Part shown: piece after piece, positions 18,275 to 29,638 of the stretch | How positions within the stretch are numbered: position 1 is the first letter of the stretch | Layout of the letters: the number at the start of each line of letters is the position of its first letter | NCBI GenBank assembly: GCA_003225075.1 | Contig: QIAP01000056.1 | Location: forward strand, 1 to 64,000 | Length of the DNA stretch: 64,000 nucleotides | From: Acidobacteriota bacterium | Lineage (GTDB): Bacteria; Acidobacteriota; Terriglobia; Terriglobales; Acidobacteriaceae | Reading direction: 5' to 3' | The notes under the pieces: model-generated | Database searches by the model: none | What the model saw: only the letters and a program-made list of their open reading frames with translations | Told to the model about the DNA's origin: nothing | Program-made: the position numbers and the translations under genes

Positions 18275-19330
18275 TCAATTTATCTTCCGTTCCCGTCCCA
18301 GCTTTTGCTGCAGGTCGGCGGCGATCTGCTTGCCGTGAAATCGTCCGTTTTCGATGAAGATTTCGTTGGTCCTCGAGCCTGCCACGATGACTCCGCCCAC
18401 GTAAACACCGGGAACGTTACTTTCCAAAGTTTCGGGGTCGCAAACCGGACGGCAATATTCCTCCACCACTTCGATGCCGATGCTGCTTAAGAAATCGAAG
18501 TCGGGATGGTATCCGGTCAGAGCGAAAACGAAGTCATTGTCCAGCCTGACAGGGCCTTGGGGAGTGTTGATCAGCACAAAATCCACTCCAATTTCCTTCA
18601 CAGTGCTTTTGAAATAGGCGGGGATCTCGCCGTTGCTGATGCGGTTCTCAATGTCAGGCTTCACCCAATACTTGAGGTGATTATGCATTCCTTCACGACG
18701 GTGCACCAGGGTTACTCGCGCACCGTGGCGCCATAGGTCGAGCGCTGCTTCCGCCGCGGAATTCTTCCCGCCAATCACCAGCACATCGTGATCATAGAAA
18801 GAGTGTGGTTCGCGATAGTAATGAAATACTTTGGGAAGCGCTTCGCCCGGAATCCCCAGCATGTTCGGCATATCGTAGTAACCGGTGGCGACGACGATCT
18901 TTCGCGAGCGGTAGTCGTAAATTTTCCCGGAGCGATCGGTGGCGGTTATGTGGAAATCTCCGTCTTTCCCGGTGATGGTTTTGACCCATTGGTACTGGCA
19001 GACTTGCAATCGGTAATGCTCGGCAACTTTACGGTAGTACTCGAGCGCTTCCTGGCGGGTGGGTTTCTGATGCGCAGTGCTGAAAGGAATATCGCCGACC
19101 TCCAGTAATTCCGGCGTCGTGAAAAACACCATATTCGCCGGGTAGTTGTAAATCGAGTTGACCAGGCAGCCCTTGTCCAGGATCAGAGCTTTGAGGCCGA
19201 GTTTCTGGCTTTCGATGGCGCAAGCCATACCCGTGGGACCGGCGCCCACGATGAGCACGTCCGTCCAGGCATCTGGGCGGGAACGTGCCTGGGTCCGGGG
19301 GAGAGTGGCGGGAATCTGTTCAGTTGCCAA
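18275..19330 (-). CDS. ypdA: YpdA-family bacillithiol disulfide reductase
   Basis: 351 residues; FAD/NADPH-dependent reductase. The FAD-binding GAGPTGMACAIE lies near residue 30 and the NADPH-binding VIGGKNSAAEAAL near residue 190. The family-typical VATGYYDMPN and GYHPDFDFL are present, and there is no CXXC active site, which separates YpdA from thioredoxin reductase. It reduces oxidised bacillithiol in bacteria that make this thiol. Start is TTG 19330 with AGGA five bases upstream; no ATG fits better. The presence of YpdA suggests the organism uses bacillithiol; no biosynthesis gene (bshA/B/C) is in the window. Confidence 0.88.
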   Translation of the reverse strand: MATEQIPATLPRTQARSRPDAWTDVLIVGAGPTGMACAIESQKLGLKALILDKGCLVNSIYNYPANMVFFTTPELLEVGDIPFSTAHQKPTRQEALEYYRKVAEHYRLQVCQYQWVKTITGKDGDFHITATDRSGKIYDYRSRKIVVATGYYDMPNMLGIPGEALPKVFHYYREPHSFYDHDVLVIGGKNSAAEAALDLWRHGARVTLVHRREGMHNHLKYWVKPDIENRISNGEIPAYFKSTVKEIGVDFVLINTPQGPVRLDNDFVFALTGYHPDFDFLSSIGIEVVEEYCRPVCDPETLESNVPGVYVGGVIVAGSRTNEIFIENGRFHGKQIAADLQQKLGRERKIN

Positions 19331-19477
19331 TGTGGTCCTGCCGGTATCAGCTTAGTTTACTTGAGTGATCATCCACGGATCACACAACACACGCCGCATG
19401 AAAAGTTTTGATTGTAGCATGCAGCTTTGTTGTGCCTCTGAGACGGCGAGGAAACGGTTACTAACCATCATGCTTGT

Positions 19478-19483
19478 TATAAT
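19478..19483 (+). promoter_or_regulatory. Candidate -10 element of aspA
   Basis: A perfect TATAAT 83 bp before the aspA start. The expected -35 region (about 19455-19460) shows no good match to TTGACA, so the call is tentative. Confidence 0.3.
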
Positions 19484-19565
19484 TTCCAGTTCCTCTCGCG
19501 GTGAGCGGGCTCCAGTGCGCCTACCCCCGCAAGTCATCTGAAACAGCACTGGTGAGGAGCACGTC

Positions 19566-21017
19566 ATGGCGACCGCGACCGAGCAGCTAACGCGCACCGA
19601 AAAGGATTCACTGGGAACCAAAGAAATTCCAGCGAATGTCTACTACGGCATACAGACGGCGCGGGCGGTTGACAACTTCCCGATCTCAGGAATGCGGGCG
19701 CATCCGACACTGATCCGCGCTTTCGGCATGGTCAAGCAGGCGGCCGCTGAGGCCAACAAAGAACTCGGTTTACTAGATGAAAAACTCGCAAACGCGATCA
19801 TCCAGGCGGCGAAAGAGGTTTATCAGGGCAAGTGGGACAAGGAATTTGTGGTTGACGTCTTCCAGGCTGGGGCCGGCGTCAGCTTCCATATGAACAGCAA
19901 CGAAGTGATCGCCAATCGTGCCATTGAGATTCTTGGCGGCACTTTGGGCGACTATTCCATGGTTCATCCCAATGATCATGTGAACTACGGCCAGTCCACC
20001 AACGACGTCTTCCCTACCGGGATGCGGCTTGCCACCCTGCTCGAACTCGAGAAGCTGTACCCCGTCCTGGATTCGTTAATCGCTGCGCTGGAGAAAAAAG
20101 GCAAAGAGTTCCATGAGGTTTTGAAATCCGGCCGTACCCATATGCAGGATGCGGTACCGATGCGGCTGGGTCAGGAGTTTGCCGCTTATGCGGGGGCCAT
20201 TCGCCGTGCCGAGGACGCGATTCGCACCGCGTCCGATTCTCTGCGTGAGCTGGGACTAGGCGGCTCGGCGGTCGGCACTGGCATTAATACTCACCCGGAT
20301 TATCGCGAGAAGGCGATCAAGAACCTTGCCCGCATTTCGGGACAGAAGCTCGTCGCAGTTGATGACATGCGTTACGCCATGCAATCCAATTTCCCCATGG
20401 CGAACGTATCATCCGCGCTGCGCAACCTGGCCCTGGAAGTTATCCGCATCTCAAATGATCTGCGCTTGCTCGCCTCGGGGCCCAATACCGGGTTGGCGGA
20501 GATTAATTTGCCTGCGTTGCAGCCGGGCTCGTCCATCATGCCGGGCAAGATCAATCCCGTCATTCCCGAACTGGCTGCCATGGTTTCGTTTCAAGTGATC
20601 GGCAATGACGTTGCGGTTGCTATGGCGGTGCAAGCCGGGCAGCTCGAATTGAACGTGATGATGCCGACCATGTCCTACAGCGTGTTGCAGTCGATCACCA
20701 TTCTGACCAACATGCTGCGCCAGTTCACTACGAAATGTATAGACGGCATCACCGTCAACAAGAGCCGTTGCGAGTTTTACGTGCAGGCTACAGTTTCCTT
20801 GGCGACCGCTTTGAACCCCTATATCGGCTACGCCAAAGCTGCGGAGATTGCGAAAGAAGCGGTGGCCAGCGGGCGCTCAATCATTGACATCGCGCGCGAG
20901 AAGAAGTTGCTCAGCGAGAAGGAGATTAACGAGATCCTTGATCCAGTCCGGATGACCGAGCCGGTGCGGCCGCTGGAATCGGCAAAGAAGAGAGAAGAGA
21001 TCAAGGGGAAAAGCTAG
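19566..21017 (+). CDS. aspA: Aspartate ammonia-lyase (aspartase)
   Basis: 483 residues of the fumarase/aspartase superfamily; deaminates L-aspartate to fumarate. Visible motifs: LGTKEIPANVYYGIQT near the N-terminus, the NYGQSTNDVFPTG substrate loop, SGRTHMQDAVP, and the superfamily signature GSSIMPGKINPVIPE carrying the catalytic serine. YGIQT and NFPIS are aspartase-like, favouring AspA over class II fumarase. Start ATG 19566 has GAGGAG six bases upstream. It converges with fabH, and no obvious terminator lies in the 35-bp gap. Confidence 0.92.
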   Translation: MATATEQLTRTEKDSLGTKEIPANVYYGIQTARAVDNFPISGMRAHPTLIRAFGMVKQAAAEANKELGLLDEKLANAIIQAAKEVYQGKWDKEFVVDVFQAGAGVSFHMNSNEVIANRAIEILGGTLGDYSMVHPNDHVNYGQSTNDVFPTGMRLATLLELEKLYPVLDSLIAALEKKGKEFHEVLKSGRTHMQDAVPMRLGQEFAAYAGAIRRAEDAIRTASDSLRELGLGGSAVGTGINTHPDYREKAIKNLARISGQKLVAVDDMRYAMQSNFPMANVSSALRNLALEVIRISNDLRLLASGPNTGLAEINLPALQPGSSIMPGKINPVIPELAAMVSFQVIGNDVAVAMAVQAGQLELNVMMPTMSYSVLQSITILTNMLRQFTTKCIDGITVNKSRCEFYVQATVSLATALNPYIGYAKAAEIAKEAVASGRSIIDIAREKKLLSEKEINEILDPVRMTEPVRPLESAKKREEIKGKS

Positions 21018-21052
21018 CAGTACGATTCGCGCACTTGCCTGGCACGAACTCT

Positions 21053-22051
21053 CTAGTAAGCCCACCGCAATAAAGTTGCACCGATAGTGAATCCTGCGCC
21101 TACCGATGCCAGCAGCACCAGGTCACCTTTCTTCAACTTGCCTTGCTGGCGGGCGGTTTCCATGGCTAAGGGAATCGTCCCCGCGGTCGTGTTGCCGAAA
21201 CAATCGATGTTGATGACGATGCTCTCCGGCGGCATTCCGAGGCGGTCTGCCGTGGCTGTGATAATGCGCTTATTTGCCTGGTGGGGGATGAAAGTCTTAA
21301 TGTCGCTGCCTTTCAAGTTATTCCGCGCCAGCAGCTTTTGGCAGATTTCGGCCTGCTTGCGTACCGCAAATTTGAATACAGCCTGACCATCCTGGTGAAC
21401 GAAGTGCATTTTTTTATCGACCGTCTCGTGGGTCGCGGGATGCAAACTTCCTCCGCCCGGCATGTAGAGGGAACATCCACCAGCGCCATCGATTTCGTGC
21501 ATGAAGTCAATCATGCCGACTGAATCGTCCTCTGCCGGCTCAAGAATGACCGCGCCCGCGCCGTCGCCGAAGATCACGCAAGTGGCGCGATCGGTGTAGT
21601 CGATGATGGAGGACATCACGTCGGCGCCAATCACCATTACTTTCTTGTGGGCTCCGGTAGCAATGAACTGAGCTCCGACCTGCAATGCGTAGACGAAAGC
21701 AGAACACGCTGCCGAAAGGTCGAACCCCCAAACGCCTTTTGCGCCGAGTTTGTGCTGGACAACGCAAGCCGTAGAGGGAAACAACATGTCGGGAGTGACA
21801 GTGGCCACGATAATGGCGTCGAGATCGGATGCGCCAATCCCCCGTTCCGCAAGAGCCCGTTTGGCCGCTTCTACCGAAAGATCGCTGGTGGCTACGCCCT
21901 TGTCGACGATGTGGCGCTGGCGGATGCCGGTGCGGTCAACAATCCAGTCATTCAAGGTTTCGACCATTTTTTCGAGGTCGGCGTTCGTCAACAGGCGAGG
22001 CGGGACATAGGTACCGAGGGCGCTGATCTTGGCGCGCACGAGTTGGCTCAC
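21053..22051 (-). CDS. fabH: Beta-ketoacyl-ACP synthase III
   Basis: 332 residues. Starts fatty-acid synthesis by condensing acetyl-CoA with malonyl-ACP. The Cys-His-Asn triad is visible: Cys in LSAACSAF, His in [10 protein letters not shown] and Asn in [13 protein letters not shown]. The N-terminal [12 protein letters not shown] and C-terminal [13 protein letters not shown] are also conserved. The start is GTG 22051, with GGAG about ten bases upstream. It lies alone, away from other fab genes, downstream of the SRP RNA gene on the same strand. Confidence 0.94.
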   Translation of the reverse strand: MSQLVRAKISALGTYVPPRLLTNADLEKMVETLNDWIVDRTGIRQRHIVDKGVATSDLSVEAAKRALAERGIGASDLDAIIVATVTPDMLFPSTACVVQHKLGAKGVWGFDLSAACSAFVYALQVGAQFIATGAHKKVMVIGADVMSSIIDYTDRATCVIFGDGAGAVILEPAEDDSVGMIDFMHEIDGAGGCSLYMPGGGSLHPATHETVDKKMHFVHQDGQAVFKFAVRKQAEICQKLLARNNLKGSDIKTFIPHQANKRIITATADRLGMPPESIVINIDCFGNTTAGTIPLAMETARQQGKLKKGDLVLLASVGAGFTIGATLLRWAY

Positions 22052-22180
22052 TAGTGGATTTCTCCGGTAAAGAATGAAGACTGATTATTTTGAGGCACAG
22101 CACCTTTAATGTCCAACTCGAAGCAGTGAGAAGGGGGATTCCGGCAGCCTTGATATGCCGTGTGCCGGCCGCTGAAAAGC

Positions 22181-22281
22181 CAGGCACCGGAGACCCACTG
22201 CACACGCGAGAGCCCGTTACCGTTGCTTCCTTCCGGACCTGGCGGGGTTGGCGGGAACGCGTCGCGCGGGACCGATGCCTG
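22181..22281 (-). ncRNA. ffs: Signal recognition particle RNA, small bacterial type
   Basis: On the minus strand the universally conserved SRP core CAGGTCCGGAAGGAAGCA is present, followed by AACGGTAA and, on the 3' side, CGTGTGCAGTGGG as expected for the helix 8 internal loops. The ends close the rod: CAGGCATCGG at 22281-22272 pairs along all ten bases (one G-U) with CCGGTGCCTG at 22190-22181. The 101-nt size fits the 4.5S type without an Alu domain. It works with Ffh to target membrane proteins. It has no reading frame. Exact ends may differ by a few bases. Confidence 0.93.
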
Positions 22282-22454
22282 ACGAGTTGATTTTAACATC
22301 CACGCAAACTGCCTTCCGCAGTTTGGCACTCAGCATTCAGCACTTGCAGTTCAGGTTAGAATTGTCTTGCATCTCGCAATCCCGGCGTCAACTCGGGCAG
22401 TATCCCCGGTGATCTTCCCTTCCGCAGAAATTTAGCTAACAATGGACCAACGCC

Positions 22455-24550
22455 ATGCACCCCGCCGACACAGCCAAGCCGGATACCATTCCTCTGCCCG
22501 TAGCTATCCAGCGCTACTTTGAAGTATCCCTGTATCTGCTGGTGCTGACGGGTTTCGGGACACTTGCCAGCACGGGTGGCCTGGATCTTCCTACGGTTGT
22601 GCTCGTCGGAATGGCGCTGTTGTTCCGTGGCTATCTTTTGGCCACTCGCCGCGAGTTCAATATTCCTGAACGCTGGACCAACTACCTCACGCTGGCCTAC
22701 GTCGCTTTCTACCTGGTGGATTATTTTCTACTTTCCGGCAGCTTTCTCACGTCAGCCGTCCATCTGGTGCTGTTCGGGATGGTGGTGAGGCTATTCTCGG
22801 CGCAACGCGAGCGAGACCACTACTTGCTGGCAATCCTCTCGTTCGTGATGGTATTGGCGGCTGCCGTACTGACGGTGGACAGCATTTTCCTGTTCTCGCT
22901 GGCAGCCTTCATGGTGATTGCGGTCGTCACTTTCGTATTGATGGAGATGCGGCATGCATCATGGCGGGCCTCCATCATCGCGAAAGAATCTGGCGATCAA
23001 AGAGCTTACCGCCGGATGGCTCTTTCTCTGGCTGGGGCTTCCCCCCTGCTGGTCACGTTGATCATGGCGGGGGCGTTCGTTATCTTCTTCATCCTGCCAC
23101 GTGTTTCCTCTCGTTATCTGAGCGCTTATTCCCCCACCAATGACCTCAGTGTCGGTTTTAGCGACAGAGTGCAACTCGGCCAGATAGGACAAATCCAGCA
23201 GTCCACTTATGTGGTCATGCATATCAAAATTGACGGCGACACGAGCGGCGGTTATGACCTGAAATGGCGCGGAGTCGCGCTCGGTCTATTTGACGGCCGG
23301 AATTGGTCCAATCCTCTCGAGCAGGCACTGGCAGTGCGTTTGCCCGACGGACGCTATTCAGTACTGCCGGCGAGGGCGCGCCGGCAACTCGAGAGCGAGG
23401 AGCCAACTCCGGCAGCTATGCGCTCCATTCATTATCGCGTGGTAATGGAACCGGTGGGGACGAACGTCTTCTTTCTTGCTCCCAAGCCCGCCACACTGGA
23501 GGGCGACTATCGCCTGGTCGCGGTTGATCGAGCCGGGGCGGTTTACGATCTCGATCTTGGACATCCGGTAGGCCGTTACGAAGCGAACTCCAACATCGCC
23601 AGCCCGACGGTCGAGGAGCTTCGCAATGCATCGGGAAGTCCTCCCGCGAGCGTGTCGCTCAATTATCTGCAGTTGCCAGCACTGGATGCGCGCATTCCGC
23701 GAGTGGCTGAACAAATTACCGGGTCCGCCACCAGCGATTACGAAAAAGCAGTCCAGATCGAGCACTATCTGATGTTGAAGTACGGCTACACGCTTGAACT
23801 GCCTCGCGTCCGCCCTGCCGATCCACTGGCAAATTTTCTCTTCCAGCGCAAGCAAGGACACTGCGAATATTTCGCGTCCGCAATGGCGGTGATGCTGCGT
23901 ACGCTGCACATCCCATCACGCGTTGTAAACGGCTTCCGCACCGGTGAGTTTAATGATCTGACGTCTCAGTACGTGGTGCGCGCCAGCAACGCGCATTCCT
24001 GGGTGGAAGCGTATTTTCCTGGCTATGGCTGGGTAAGCTTCGATCCCACCCCACCGGGTCCACCGCAGGCTCATGGCGGATGGAATCGCGTAATGCTGTA
24101 CGCGGACGCAATGGCGTCGTTCTGGCGGGAGTGGGTGATTGATTATGACGCGGCGCACCAGAACACGCTGGCTCAGGAGACTGCGCGCGGGAGCCGGCGG
24201 CTGCTGGAGAGCCTCCGTGAAAAGGCGCGACAACAGTACGCGGCGATGCTGAATGCCGCCAGCCAGGCGCAGCGTCGCGTTATGCAATCACCCACCCGGT
24301 GGAGCGTGGCTGGCGTCCTGTTTACCGTGATGCTGGTGGTGCTGGTCAATTTGCGGCGGCTGACAACGCTAATCCGAAGCCGAGGATTGCGCAAGCATCC
24401 GGAACGCTCACCCCGATTCGCCGCCAGCATCTGCGCGAGAAGGTATCGATGTTTACCCGCCATTACGAATCGGCCCGTTTTGGTGGCTCTGCCGCAGACG
24501 CATGCCGGCTGCCGGATCTCTATGAAGAGATCAGGACGCGGCACGGATAA
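22455..24550 (+). pseudogene. DUF3488/transglutaminase-like membrane protein (TgpA-like), C-terminal frameshift
   Basis: About six N-terminal membrane helices (residues 20-225), then a periplasmic transglutaminase-like domain. The thiol-protease-like triad is visible: Cys in QGHCEYFASAM, His in SNAHSWVEAYFPGYGW and Asp in SFDPTPP. A seventh helix lies near 615-635. After RSPRFAASI (about 24,430) the frame is wrong: the true tail (LREKVSMFTRHYESARFGG, DLYEEI) continues in another frame to a stop at 24550. The uncorrected frame runs on to 24698 with meaningless sequence. The DUF4129-like tail also seems shorter than usual. The catalytic domain is intact, so partial function is possible. Confidence 0.8.
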
Positions 24551-24737
24551 AGAGAAACTAACCTGGCTCCTGCGTCCTAGGATCGGTGGAGACCACCTTG
24601 GGGATTACGTTCGCGGCCTCTTCGGCCACTATCCCAATCCTATGTTGCCCGGTCTTTTTGCGATCGTAGGATTGCAGATGGGCTCGGGGTCAAACTGACT
24701 TCCTTGAGGTCATCCCATTTAAATTCTGCATTTTTTG

Positions 24738-27182
24738 TCATGGGTTGACGGTTTGCTGGAGCGGCGGTGAGGCTTTGGGCAAAAATACGTTGTTGCCCGA
24801 GTAATTTGCTTTGATTGTGTGCTTGCCGACGCCCAAACTCGACGTCGTCAGACTAGCCACCCCATTGCCCAGTGTGACTGTTCCCAGCGTGCTGCTACCG
24901 TCCTTGAATGTTACCGTCCCGCCAGCTAGACCCGAACCTGGTACCGATGCCTTGACGGTTGCGGTAAACGTCACTGGCTGGCCGGAGGTGGAGGGGTTGG
25001 CAGAACTGGTCAGCTTGACAGTAGTTCCACTCGTGTTCAGGAGCACGGAAAAGGCGTTGGCAGAACCCGGAACAGCGAGGTCGGGCGCTCCATCACCATT
25101 GAAGTCGCCCACCGCTAAAGAAATTCCGCCCCGTGATCCCGCAAGGAAGTTTGCCGTACGACTAAACGTCCCATCTCCATTGCCCTGAAATAATGCGACG
25201 ACCCCCGCTACACGAACAGTTATGTCGAGCTTGCCGTCACCATTGAAGTCGGCCACAGCGAGCCAAGGTGATTCTGATTCCGAAGTAACGTGGAATGCGA
25301 GCGGGTTTTGCATAGTGCCATCCCCGTTTCCCAGCCACACCTGAAGGGTTGGGAACCCCCCGGTGCTGGGGAAACCTACTCCGGCGAGGTCGAGCTTACC
25401 ATCGCCGTTGAAATCTGCGCTGACTAGATCTCCGTTGAGCGGGTTGGAATAAAATATGGGGGCTTGGAATGTGCCATCTCCATTGCCCAGGAGCACCGCA
25501 GCGCTCGTTGCCAGATCCATTCTGCCATCCCCGTTGAAGTCTCCGGCAACAACAAAACTGCTACCGCCCGGGTAATTAGGAGGTGTTTTGAATGTACCAT
25601 CACCATTTCCGAGCATGACCAGGAGGGGCGTGGGCGAACTTGACCCGCCCGTCAGGGCCAAGTCTGGTTTACCATCGCCGTTAAAGTCAGCAACCGCGAC
25701 TGACGCTAAACTCACCGTCGTCGAGAAAGTCATTGCCGGCTGAAACGTGCCATCACCTTTGCCCAGAAACACACTGATCCCATTTGGGTTTAGGTTAACT
25801 GTGACGATGTCAGGGATGCCGTCCTGGTTGAAATCTGCCACCGCGATGTTCCGTCCGAAAGCGGGGCCGCCTCCAGTCCTGTAATTCACAGGATTTTTGA
25901 AGGTATCAGTACCAGCGCCAACAAAGACTGACACTGCAGGCGACACCGCGGAACTGGGTACCCCATCGAAGGTCACGACGTCCGGCTTCCCATCACCATT
26001 CAGATCCGCTACTGCGATACGGCCGGTAATTTATTCAGTCCCGTGGTAAAGTGTCGCGCCGCCAGAAAGGTGGCATTGATTGTCTGTTGCAGCAGAACCA
26101 GTGAGGAGTTGCCGGCGTCCAATACCGCGATGTCCGGTTTGCCGTCGCGGTTGAAATCACCCACCGGCAGATTTCCACCCACTTTGCCCACAACGTAATT
26201 GAAAGCGGGCGGACGAAACGTGCCATCCCCGTTGCCGAAGAACACACACCTACGTCCGCGCCGTTATCGTAGGAGACCGCCACGTCTGGTTTGCCATCAC
26301 CGTTGATATCACCCACGGCCACATAAAACGGAAACTCGGCGTTGGTCGGAAACTTTATCGGCGTTTTGAACGTGCCATCTCCATTACCCAGGAAAACGAA
26401 TCCGCCGCTGGTGTTGACCTCAACCAGATCCAGATTGCCGTCGGCATTGAAATCTCCGGTTGCGACGGAAAAACCTCCGGTGGAGGAGATCACTGTGCTG
26501 GTGAAGGATCCGTCTCCATTGCCCAGGAACAACGTGTGTTACCCAGTGTCGCTACAATGTCCAGTTTGCCATCGTGATTAAAGTCGCCAACCGCCAGTGC
26601 ACGCGCCCGCGCCGTCAACGTGTAACTTTTTCCCTGCGTGAACGTGCCGTCTCCGTGGCCGAGCAGGATAGTCAGGTTAGGCAGGGCACTCACATCGATG
26701 GTCGCGATGTCCAGTTTGCCATCTCCGTTGAAATCTCCAACTACCAGGAAAAGCCCACCCCCGGCAGTATTCTTCGCTGCCTGAAAGGTGCCATCGCCGT
26801 TGTTCAGCAGAACACTTACAGTGGAGTCGCCGCTGTTCGCTACCGCGATATCAGGCTTACCGTCTCCGTTAAAATCCCCCACCGCGACGGACTCCGGCTG
26901 GCTGCCCACCGTGTAGTTGACCGCCGCTTGAAACGTGCCCTTCCCGTCGCCGAGGAGGACGCTGACGGTCGTCCCTAGGGCGAAGGGGAAACCTGCATTG
27001 ACGACAACCGCGTCCAGATTACCGTCACCATTGAAGTCGGCCAGCGCTACAGAGGCAGGATTGGCCTTGTTGGGAAACCTCGGTGCGGTCAGGAATCGTC
27101 CCGCCGAGGCCGATGGCCCAAAGCCCGAGAGCAAAAATACCACCAGAAACGCCGATAGTTCGCCAGGAAATCTGGATCTCAT
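24738..27182 (-). pseudogene. Secreted FG-GAP/VCBS repeat protein with Ig-like domain, three frameshifts
   Basis: ATG 27182 opens a signal peptide (FLVVFLLSGFGPSASA), then about a dozen repeats of the form VAVGDFNGDGKPDIAV...LGNGDGTF, which are calcium-binding FG-GAP beta-propeller blades. A C-terminal bacterial Ig-like domain (GQPVTFTATVKA to KHTIKANYSGNN) ends the protein. The frame breaks near 26,530 (TLGNT to LFLGNGDG), near 26,248 (GADVGV to FFGNGDG) and near 26,025 (GLNKLPG to RIAVADLNGDG). Each join restores the repeat period. It would be an extracellular adhesin- or sensor-like protein if repaired. The repeats make both real slippage and assembly error possible. Confidence 0.85.
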
Positions 27183-27329
27183 GATGAGCCCCTAGCGAGT
27201 GGGTTTGAGGGGAGTTTCCTTCTTGACCTTCGAAGACAGTAAACATCTTACACCCGTTCAGCCTTCGTGGCTTGAAAAGCCGCCAGGGGAACGTAACTCG
27301 AGAACTTAGATGTCAGTGCTGGAGGTGAC

Positions 27330-27959
27330 CTAGAAATGCACGACAATACCGCCCGCGACAAATATATTGTGCTGCCGAGTTTTTCCTGTATCCACGTTAA
27401 GTTGGGGTTCGCCCGACCAGAAATCGCGGGCTTCTACACGCAAGCTGAATCGGCTGCGGATCCTCACGTCTAATCCGAGACCCGCCTGAAATACGCCGGT
27501 GCTACTTCCATTCTTCCCGGGATTGGGTCCACCAAACACTAATGTGGAGCTCTCGCTGAAATGGCCGTACCCACCGCCAATGCTGACCCACGGGGAAAGC
27601 CCCGTATGCGGAAATAGATTCAATCGAGCTGCGGGAGTCACGAAGAAAGATCTGAAACTTTCGGGGATGAGATTCGCCCCCGTGTTGAGGTCTTCATCCC
27701 AATTGACGACGACGGGTACTTCAAGAGAGACACCGAAAACATCCCCGTCGAGGATGTGGCGGGCATAGTTGCCCTCGAAGGTCAGGCCGTTGCCAAACCG
27801 AACATCATGATTGAAGAAGGTGGCGCCCTTTATAGATTGATTGCTAATGAAAGTACGTCCGACCATTCCGGCCAGCTCATTCTTCTCCTGAGCGGCAGCA
27901 TGTGTTATCGAGATGGTAACCGCCACTAAAACCGCGATGATGAGCCGTTTCAGCGACAT
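27330..27959 (-). CDS. Outer-membrane beta-barrel protein
   Basis: 209 residues: a cleavable signal peptide (LIIAVLVAVTISITHAAAQ), alternating hydrophobic/polar strands with Gly-rich turns (SIGGGYGHFSES, GLGLDVRIRSRFSLRVEAR), and a C-terminal strand ending VVHF with a terminal aromatic residue, as needed for BAM insertion. It looks like a small OmpA-type or OMP_b-brl barrel of eight or so strands. A strong GAGGAGGAGAG lies just before ATG 27959. The downstream FG-GAP gene is on the same strand 147 bp away. The cargo or role is unknown. Confidence 0.82.
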   Translation of the reverse strand: MSLKRLIIAVLVAVTISITHAAAQEKNELAGMVGRTFISNQSIKGATFFNHDVRFGNGLTFEGNYARHILDGDVFGVSLEVPVVVNWDEDLNTGANLIPESFRSFFVTPAARLNLFPHTGLSPWVSIGGGYGHFSESSTLVFGGPNPGKNGSSTGVFQAGLGLDVRIRSRFSLRVEARDFWSGEPQLNVDTGKTRQHNIFVAGGIVVHF

Positions 27960-28124
27960 CTCTCCTCCTCAGGAGTGGCTTTGGTTCTGTGGATGTAAGT
28001 TCGGTCTAGGTTAGCATGGCCTAATCCCGTTTCTCTGCGCGGGGTGCTGCCTTTCGTGGTGCATCCTGTGCGCGCGGCGAAGATGATGCTGATCTGCTGC
28101 TGAATGCTAAAATAGAGAGATTGC

Positions 28125-29621
28125 ATGCCAGTTAACAAGACATCTGTGGCTGTGCTCGACCATGAAGAGGTTCGTTCCAGCGCCGTTCCTGGGCGACTGA
28201 AGGTCGGGTTTGTGAGCCTCGGATGCCCGAAGAATCTCGTGGACAGCGAAGTCATGATGGGTCTGCTCACGCAAGCGGGGGCAGAGTTGACCCCGCAGGA
28301 GGAAGATGCCGATATCATTGTGGTTAACACCTGCTCTTTCATCGGCAGCGCGCAGCAGGAATCGGTGGATACGATTCTGGAAATGGCGCGGCATAAGACG
28401 CATGGTCGCGCGCAAAAACTAGTGGTTGCGGGATGTCTAGTGGAGCGCTTTCGCGATGAGATCCGGAAAAACATTCCAGAAGTAGACGCCGTGGTTGGAA
28501 CGGGCGAACTGGAAAAGATTCTGGGGGCAGCCGGTATCGCCGGCGAAACCGCGGCGGCTTCGGATTCCCCGTTCGTGATTTTGTCATCGCGCGCCGAAGG
28601 AGATGCCCGCGCAGCGAAAGGCCGCTTTTCACGCGAAACCTGGGACGGCGCTATCGCCGACCTCCCTAACTATCTCTACGATGACAAGACTCCACGTGTT
28701 CTCGCCACACCACGCCACACTGCCTACATCAAAATCGCTGAAGGCTGCGATCATCCATGCAGCTTTTGTATTATTCCGCAACTACGGGGCAAGTTCCGCT
28801 CCCGCCGTTTTGAATCGGTGATTGCCGAAGCTGAGCGCCTCGCCCGGAACGGGGTGCGCGAGATCACCCTCATCGGTCAGGACACGACTTGCTATGGCGA
28901 AGACCTGGGCCTCACGGACGGACTAGCGCTGCTGCTGGAAAGACTGGCTCAGATCGAGGATTTGCGCTGGATTCGGTTCCTCTACGCTTATCCGAACAAG
29001 ATCACAGGGCGCTTGCTGGAGACCATAGCGGCGCACGCCAAGATTTGTTCCTACATTGACGTTCCGCTGCAACATGCATCCCCGAGCGTGCTCAAGCGCA
29101 TGAAGCGCGGCAGCAGCGCAGGCCTGTTCTTGCGCTGCATAGAAAAAATGAGGCACACAATTCCAGGAGTTACGTTGCGCACGTCGTTTATTGTTGGATT
29201 TCCTGGCGAAACTGAGAAGGAATTTGAAGAGCTGTGCGACTTCGTCAGCGAGGCACAGTTTGACTGGATGGGAGCCTTCGGGTATTCCGACCAGGAAGGT
29301 GCAGGCGCATTTAACCTTGGGGAAAAAGTCTCCGCGCGCGAGATCCAGCGACGCCAGAAGCGTTTGATGCAAATCCAGCGCGGCATCAGCAAGCGGAAGA
29401 AGAAGGCCTTGGTAGGCGAGGAGTTCGACCTGTTGCTGGAAGGTACTTCAGAAGAAACTGAACTCCTGCTCGAAGGACGCACCGCCATGCACGCTCCCGA
29501 AATCGATGGAAAGGTGTTGGTCAACGATTTCCCCCAAGAGTTGGAGCCTCAGCCTGGCGAATTTTACCGCTGCCAGATCACTGCTGCGCACGATTACGAT
29601 CTGGTGGCGAAGATTCTTTAA
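28125..29621 (+). CDS. rimO: Ribosomal protein S12 methylthiotransferase
   Basis: 498 residues; radical-SAM enzyme that methylthiolates an Asp of ribosomal protein S12. The N-terminal MTTase domain has cluster cysteines in [17 protein letters not shown] and VAGCLVERF. The radical-SAM C-x3-C-x2-C is [19 protein letters not shown]-terminal TRAM-like domain ends the protein. It is longer than usual (~440), with an N-terminal extension of about 25 residues and an insert of about 30 residues before the radical-SAM domain. TAAAAT near 28108 may be its -10. First gene of a plus-strand run to gpsA. Confidence 0.95.
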   Translation: MPVNKTSVAVLDHEEVRSSAVPGRLKVGFVSLGCPKNLVDSEVMMGLLTQAGAELTPQEEDADIIVVNTCSFIGSAQQESVDTILEMARHKTHGRAQKLVVAGCLVERFRDEIRKNIPEVDAVVGTGELEKILGAAGIAGETAAASDSPFVILSSRAEGDARAAKGRFSRETWDGAIADLPNYLYDDKTPRVLATPRHTAYIKIAEGCDHPCSFCIIPQLRGKFRSRRFESVIAEAERLARNGVREITLIGQDTTCYGEDLGLTDGLALLLERLAQIEDLRWIRFLYAYPNKITGRLLETIAAHAKICSYIDVPLQHASPSVLKRMKRGSSAGLFLRCIEKMRHTIPGVTLRTSFIVGFPGETEKEFEELCDFVSEAQFDWMGAFGYSDQEGAGAFNLGEKVSAREIQRRQKRLMQIQRGISKRKKKALVGEEFDLLLEGTSEETELLLEGRTAMHAPEIDGKVLVNDFPQELEPQPGEFYRCQITAAHDYDLVAKIL

Positions 29622-29638
29622 CGGATGCGATTGGTCCT

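Noticed and set aside
24551-24698. C-terminal extension of the transglutaminase protein
   Set aside because: It is reached only in the wrong frame after the frameshift; the other frame gives the conserved tail ending at 24550.
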